Assembly (NCBI RefSeq): GCF_963924675.1
Contig: NC_089221.1
Span: forward strand, 3,469,851 to 3,533,850
Reading direction: 5' to 3'
Source of the DNA: Phocoena phocoena
Taxonomy: Eukaryota > Chordata > Mammalia > Artiodactyla > Phocoenidae
DNA length: 64,000 bases
A program made the position numbers and the translations under genes. How positions within the stretch are numbered: position 1 is the first letter of the stretch; the number at the start of each line of letters is the position of its first letter. This document shows positions 59,101 to 64,000 of the stretch, in pieces. Below the pieces are notes generated by a model, which saw nothing but the letters and a program-made list of their open reading frames with translations, was not told where the DNA came from and made no database searches.

Positions 59101-60719
59101 TGAGACATCGGGCCACTTGATTTATTCTTTTGCAACCCTTTGCCCCCAGCTAATCTGTGCTTTATCCACTGATGCAAAGATAATTCAATTTATGGAATGT
59201 TATGCAAGCACTCATTGAACTTTATGGGACTCTTAAAAATCAGCTGAGGTGCTTATAAAGGAAACTGAAGCAGTGGAGGATGTGGCTTTACAGTATTGAC
59301 TTGCTGGTGTTGTACTTTCAAACATTTATATGTAGACAAGCTTTATATTTCTCTCCCCTCATACTGGCTGGACAGGTTTCCTAAGATAAAATCAGTTATT
59401 TCTGGCTCATAAAGAAAAGCAAGTTCGCCAAAGGGAGGCAGGTTATTCAGATTCCACAAAGACACATGCTCTAAAATTAATGGATGACACCGACTTTCTT
59501 CCAACGACTTTCTTCCAAACTAGCCTTGTGAGGGCTAGTTATTTGCAGGGAATTCCTAGTGCCTTGGAAATAAATGTCTTGTAAACATTTCTTAATTTAA
59601 TTAATAATGTACTTCTTCATCTACCACAAAATTAAAATAGACTAGATAGCATTCGACTGTATATACAAATACTAGTGAATAAATTAAATTAACAAATTAA
59701 ATAAAATGTGTAACCACATTTAACATAGGTTAAAAATTGTGTGTTGGTAACACGTAAAGTGTACACTCATATATAGTATGTCTTTGGGAAATAAGTTTAT
59801 GGCAATTTTTCAGGTACTGGACCTATACACGTCACTGTAGAAGTGTACACTAGTATTTCCTTAAAGAGGAAATACAGTATTTCTGCACATAAAGAAACAT
59901 GGAAAGAATAATTTATGTATCTTTTAAGTCTGCAATAGTACAAAATAATTTTACCCAGTTTTTTTCATATATGTAACCTGTATAGGAAAAGACAGCAGTA
60001 ATCTGTTCCTAATATATTAAACACTTATTTGTAAAGTTTGGAAATGTTATCCTTCACCCTTTCTTCATTTAAAGAAGCCCATTGGAAGACAGAAGGCTAC
60101 ATCACTTCTCCTGGGAAATGACTTGCTGTTTCACCTAGAAGACTGTACTTCCTATCTCCAAGGGGGAAACGAGAAATAACTGGGCAAAGTATATCACTCA
60201 CAAAGTGACAAGAAAAGAAGTCTTCTTTGACAATCTTATTCTTTCCATAAAGTGTATGAGGTCAACCATCTGTTAGCTCAGTCCTGGTGTGTGTGGTACC
60301 CAAGGCAGCCAGAAGGGATGCATCACGGCACTCTCTACTCCTGAGCCCTTTCACCTGTCACCCCAAGTCCTCTCAACAACAAGGTGGACAAAGAAAAGTG
60401 CTGTGGAGATGTCCTTGATGTTATCATTCTGTGGAAGGACCCTCCAGACCCACCCCATTGTGCTCGCCATCCCTGTTGACCTCCATCCCACTAGCTGCAG
60501 CCCCAGGTGTCCCCCCTACCCCTCATCACCTGCACCCCTATCTCCTACTGGCTCTACCAGCTACTCCCCTTCCCACTCTCAAAGCTCCCACTGAGCTAAG
60601 AATCCCTTCATTGCTCAACCTCTCTTTCTTTCCCTATCACATCTTGTTCTTACCGACTTTTGCCAATTCCAGATGACACCATGTCTCCTGCAGCCCTCTC
60701 AGAGGTGGCTGTTTCCTCT
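56111..60719. other. Unique-looking noncoding DNA, 4.6 kb
   Basis: The longest stretch of the window without a recognised repeat or gene. No frame exceeds about 100 codons. The longest (60289-60594) lies in a C/T-rich segment whose low-complexity composition explains it. Decayed repeats older than I can recognise are likely. Confidence 0.4.
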
Positions 60720-60845
60720 CTCATATGCTACATGGGACACTTGCTACATGCCTGCCCTGTTCTTAGCACTTTAAGTGTGTTAGCCCATTCACCCTCTCAA
60801 CAAACCCATTTTACAGATGAAGAAACAGGACACTGAGGGGAGAGA
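60720..60845 (-). mobile_element. MIR SINE fossil, minus strand
   Basis: 'gccctgttcttagcacttta', 'cattcaccctctcaacaaac' and 'ttttacagatgaagaaacag' are the reverse complement of the MIR 3' half, well preserved for its age. Confidence 0.75.
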
Positions 60846-61675
60846 GCCTTCTTATTCCTGTTGCAGGCTGGGAACCATTTCTCTTCTAGCCCCTTTGTAA
60901 ACACCTTGCTCCATGGAAGTGACTCTACCATCTGTGCTCTCACTACAGACATGAACAAGCCTCCTGGACACTCCCCATCACTAAAGGGTTCAGCCTACAG
61001 TTTGCTCTCTTGACCATCACCCATCTCCTGAGGACTTGGACAACCAGGTAGAAGAGGGAGCCAACAGCCCAGGTTCTCAGCACCTGTGTGTCAATACTCC
61101 CAATGGTCACTTCCTGCAGCCCAACAAGTCACCCGCTTCCATGACTGTATTTCTAGAACATATCATTGATAACAAAACCCCATGTAGAATATCAAACCCA
61201 AACAAAAGCCCACTTTTGCTCAACACTTACTATTTTTCTAAGCAGTGTTTTCATCCAGCTAGGACTTCCAATCTACTGATTCCGTAACATAATAAAAAAA
61301 AAAAAAAAAAAACAAAGCCTCATTGTCTTAAGCTTAATTTTACAAATGCATTATTTTCTCCTGACTTCAAAATGAATAAAAATTAACAGTTAGACTGTGT
61401 AAAATGTCTCCTTCCCACACCCCAATTCCATCTGCTGAGTTCTCAGCCATATACCCTCTGGACTCACAGGTCAACAGTTTCTTGAGTAAACTTTGAAAAT
61501 GTATCCCGGCATATTCTAGCTAATGCAAACAAATGGTCTTAATGTCTGCATTTTTATTTAAAAAGTAGAATACTATGCACACTATTTTTCATCTTCCTTT
61601 TTTCATTTAATCAATCTTCGAGATATTTCTAGTAAGTGTATAAGAGATTTCTTTGTTATTTTAAAAACAAACTAT
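60846..61675. other. Unique-looking noncoding DNA with an A-run
   Basis: An A-run at about 61293-61311 might be the tail of an unrecognised retrocopy. Nothing upstream was identified. Confidence 0.4.
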
Positions 61676-63325
61676 CTTAAGCATCTTTAAGTATGCAGTC
61701 AGTGGTGTTAATTATTGAGATATTCACATTGTTCTGCTACAGCTCTCTCTGTAGAACTTCTTCATCTGGCAAAATTGGAACTCTATATCCATTAAACAAC
61801 ACCCCATTTCCCCCTCCCCCTAGCCCCTGGCAACTAACATTCCACTTTTGTTTCTATGAGTTTGACTAATTAAATACCTCATATAAGTGGAATCTTGCAG
61901 TGTTGTCCTTTAGTGATGAGCTTATTTCACTTACCAGAAAGTACTCAAGGATCAATCATGTTGTAGCATGTGATAGAATTTTCTTCTTTTATAAGGCTGA
62001 ATAATTTTCCATTGTATGCAAATACCACATTTTCTTTATCCATTTGTCTGTCTGTGGACATTTGGATTGCTTACCGCTCTTCACTGTTGTGAATAACATT
62101 GCAATGAACATGGTTATACAAACATCTCTTCGAGCTCCTGCTTTCAATTCTTTTGGATATACATCCAGAAGTGGGATTGCTCAATCATATGGTAATTCTA
62201 TGTTTAATTTTTGAGGAGCCTCCGTATGGTTTTCCATAATGATTGTACCATTTTGCATTTCCACCAACAGTTCACAAGAATTCCAAGATTTCCAATTTAT
62301 CCACACGTCCTTGTCAAGACTTATTATTTTCTGTGTTTTCATTTTGTTTTTGTTTTGGGTGTGAGGTGACATCTATTTATGGTTTTATTTGCATTTTTCT
62401 AATGATTAGTGATGTTGAACATCTTTTCATATGCTTTTTGGCCATTTGTATATCTTTGGGGAAATATCTGTTCAAATTATTTTCTCATTTTTAAATAAGG
62501 GTGTTTTTTTTTTTTTTTTTTGTGGTTGTTGAGTTATAGGAGTTCTTTATATACTCCAGATATCAATCCCTTATCAGATATATCATTTGCAAATACTTCC
62601 TCCCACTCTGTAAATTACCTTTTCATTCTGTTCATTGTTTATTTTGATGCAGAGAAGTTTTTTTTTTTCTTTTTTTAAGTTTGATGTAGTTCATTTGTCT
62701 GTTTTTGCTTGTGTTACCTATGCTTTTGGTGTTATATCCAATAATTTGTTGAAAAATTCAATGTAATGAAGATTTTCCCCTGTGTTTTCTTGTGGGAATG
62801 TTATAGTTTTAGGTCTTATGTTTAAGTATTTAATCCATTTTGAGTTAATTTTTGTATGTAGTGTAAGGTAATGGTGCAATTTCATTTTTTATGTGGATAT
62901 TCAGTTTTCCCAACACTATTTGTTGAAGAGATGGTTCTTTCTACACTGTGTGATCTTTACATCTTTGTTGAAGATCATTTAACCACATACACAAGGATTT
63001 ATTTCTGGGTTATCTGTTCTCTTCCATTGGTTTATATTTCTGAATTTATATTTCAATGCCAGTACCATACTGTTTTGCTTACTGTAAGTTTGTAACATGT
63101 TTTGAATAAGGAAGAGTGGACACATCCAGACTTGTTCCTCATTTTCAAGATTGTTTTGGCTGTTTTGGGCCCCTTGATACTGCATATGGATTTTAAGATG
63201 TCTTCTATTTCTGAAAAACAATGCCATTAGAATTTTGTTAAATACTGTATTGAATCTGTATATCACTTTGGATAATATTTAGCATTTAAGCAATATTAAG
63301 TCTTCCAATCTATAATATCTTTTTT
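61676..63325 (-). mobile_element. Old L1 (L1MA/L1MB-like) 3' part, minus strand
   Basis: Reverse complement of an L1 3'UTR and ORF2 C-terminal half. 3'UTR: 'atatccattaaacaacaccc', 'cctcatataagtggaatctt', 'ggctgaataattttccattg' and 'catccagaagtgggattgct'. ORF2: 'ccaccaacagttcacaagaa' to 'aatgccagtaccatactgtt' and 'tttcaagattgttttggctg'. It ends near 63325. The T-run at 62503-62521 is a later expansion. Diverged from the younger copies. Confidence 0.88.
62175..63325 (-). pseudogene. L1 ORF2 C-terminal pseudogene of the old copy
   Basis: The minus-strand translation yields broken pieces of ORF2 C-terminal sequence, such as 'SKQNSMVLALKYKFRNINQW' (62979-63266 frame) and 'NHTEAPQKLNIELPYD' (62181-62372 frame). 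These correspond to the part after the reverse-transcriptase core. There are many stops and frameshifts. No catalytic motif is included. Confidence 0.8.
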
Positions 63326-63329
63326 ATTT

Positions 63330-64000
63330 GTGTTCTGTTCCCTGTCTTTATTTTACTGTGTAGTATTCTGTTGCATGTTTGCATTGATTTATGTAGTTGG
63401 TGTTTTAATAAATCTGTACTTTGTTAATGAATATTTACATCAGTTCAATTTTGCTATTAGAAATAATGCCATAGTAAATAACCACATACATACATGTTTT
63501 CTGTTATGCTAGGATAAATTCCCAGAAGTGGAATTTCTGGGTCAAAATATATAGGCATTTGTAATTTCGAAAAACATGCCAAACTGCCCTCTACAGAGGC
63601 TGTACTAATTTACACTCCCAATAGTCATGGTTAAGAATGTTCCCTTCTTCACTACTTCAATGAAAGAGTATGTAATCAAACTTTCAGATTTTTTCAATAT
63701 GGTAGACAGAGCTTGGCACCTCCATGTAATTTTAAGGTGCATTTCCTTTACGATAAGTGACATTGAGTATCTCTTCTTATATTTATAATTCCTTTTCTGT
63801 GATATCTTTGTTTATATATTTTGCTTATTTCTCTATTGAGTTGTTGGTCTTTTTCTTATCAACTTGAGGAATTCTGTCTATTAGGGAGAACAGTACTTGG
63901 CTTGTGATATGCATTGTAAAAAGTCTTTCAAGTTTGACATTTATCTCAGACTTTATATTATTCTTTCTTTTTTGGTTAATACAGTAAATTTTGACTTTTT
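63330..64000 (-). mobile_element. Very old L1 (L1ME/HAL1-like) 3' region, minus strand, runs off the end
   Basis: 'caattttgctattagaaata', 'aggataaattcccagaagtg', 'atgccaaactgccctctaca' and 'tttctctattgagttgttgg' follow the reverse-complement L1M 3' order, distinct from the element just to the left. The window ends inside it. Confidence 0.7.

Noticed and set aside
60289..60676. Two overlapping proline/serine-rich frames
   Set aside because: Composition follows from a C/T-rich low-complexity DNA segment. No start context or domain.
1..64000. CRISPR array, operon, prophage or bacterial-type defence system
   Set aside because: No regularly spaced direct repeats, no closely packed same-strand genes and no prokaryotic gene signatures. 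The sequence is mammalian nuclear DNA.

Overview
This window is nuclear DNA from a placental mammal, most likely a cetacean (dolphin or toothed whale). The diagnostic signal is six copies of a tRNA-Glu-derived CHR-type SINE. Each carries the 'cttccctggtggcgcagtgg' head, and most carry a 'gagaggcccacgtacc' 3' end and an A-tail. The youngest LINE-1 copies also have the 5'UTR/3'UTR type I associate with cetartiodactyl, especially cetacean, L1. The assignment rests on remembered repeat families and was not checked against a database.

I find no host protein-coding gene, no coding exon I can defend, no rRNA or functional tRNA gene, no CRISPR array and no operon. Every long open frame that I recognise is a piece of a dead LINE-1 ORF1 or ORF2, or an accidental frame through a SINE. 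The window reads as an intergenic or deep intronic, AT-rich, gene-poor stretch built by repeated retrotransposon insertion.

Layout. 1-10 kb: CHR SINEs, two MaLR (MLT1-like) LTRs and small or old L1 pieces in unique-looking DNA. 10.5-24.2 kb: a stack of L1s. Two old L1M elements are interrupted by a younger, nearly full-length ~7.4-kb L1 (14877-22261) and by smaller L1 and SINE insertions. 24.2-28.6 kb: an LTR-like repeat, an L2 with a (TA)n expansion, and unique-looking DNA. 28.6-33.8 kb: three L1 insertions side by side, all with their 3' ends to the left. The largest has an inverted 5' part (twin priming) and carries a SINE. 33.8-45.8 kb: mostly unique-looking DNA with MIR, L2 and LTR fossils, and a repeat-free, CpG-containing block at about 44.5-45.3 kb that is my best candidate for a conserved regulatory element. 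45.9-49.4 kb: an old L1M with a 5' half matching the one at 12.75 kb. 49.4-61.7 kb: unique-looking DNA with an L1 fragment, an L2 split by an MLT1 LTR, and other fossils. 61.7-64 kb: two old L1 remnants on the minus strand, the last running off the end.

The elements do not form a working system. What can be read is insertion history: eight insertions have recognisable target-site duplications, and nesting gives relative ages. Both of the younger L1s are disabled. The near full-length copy has lost the catalytic aspartate of the endonuclease GDFN motif and both aspartates of the reverse-transcriptase FADD motif. No undescribed biological system was found.
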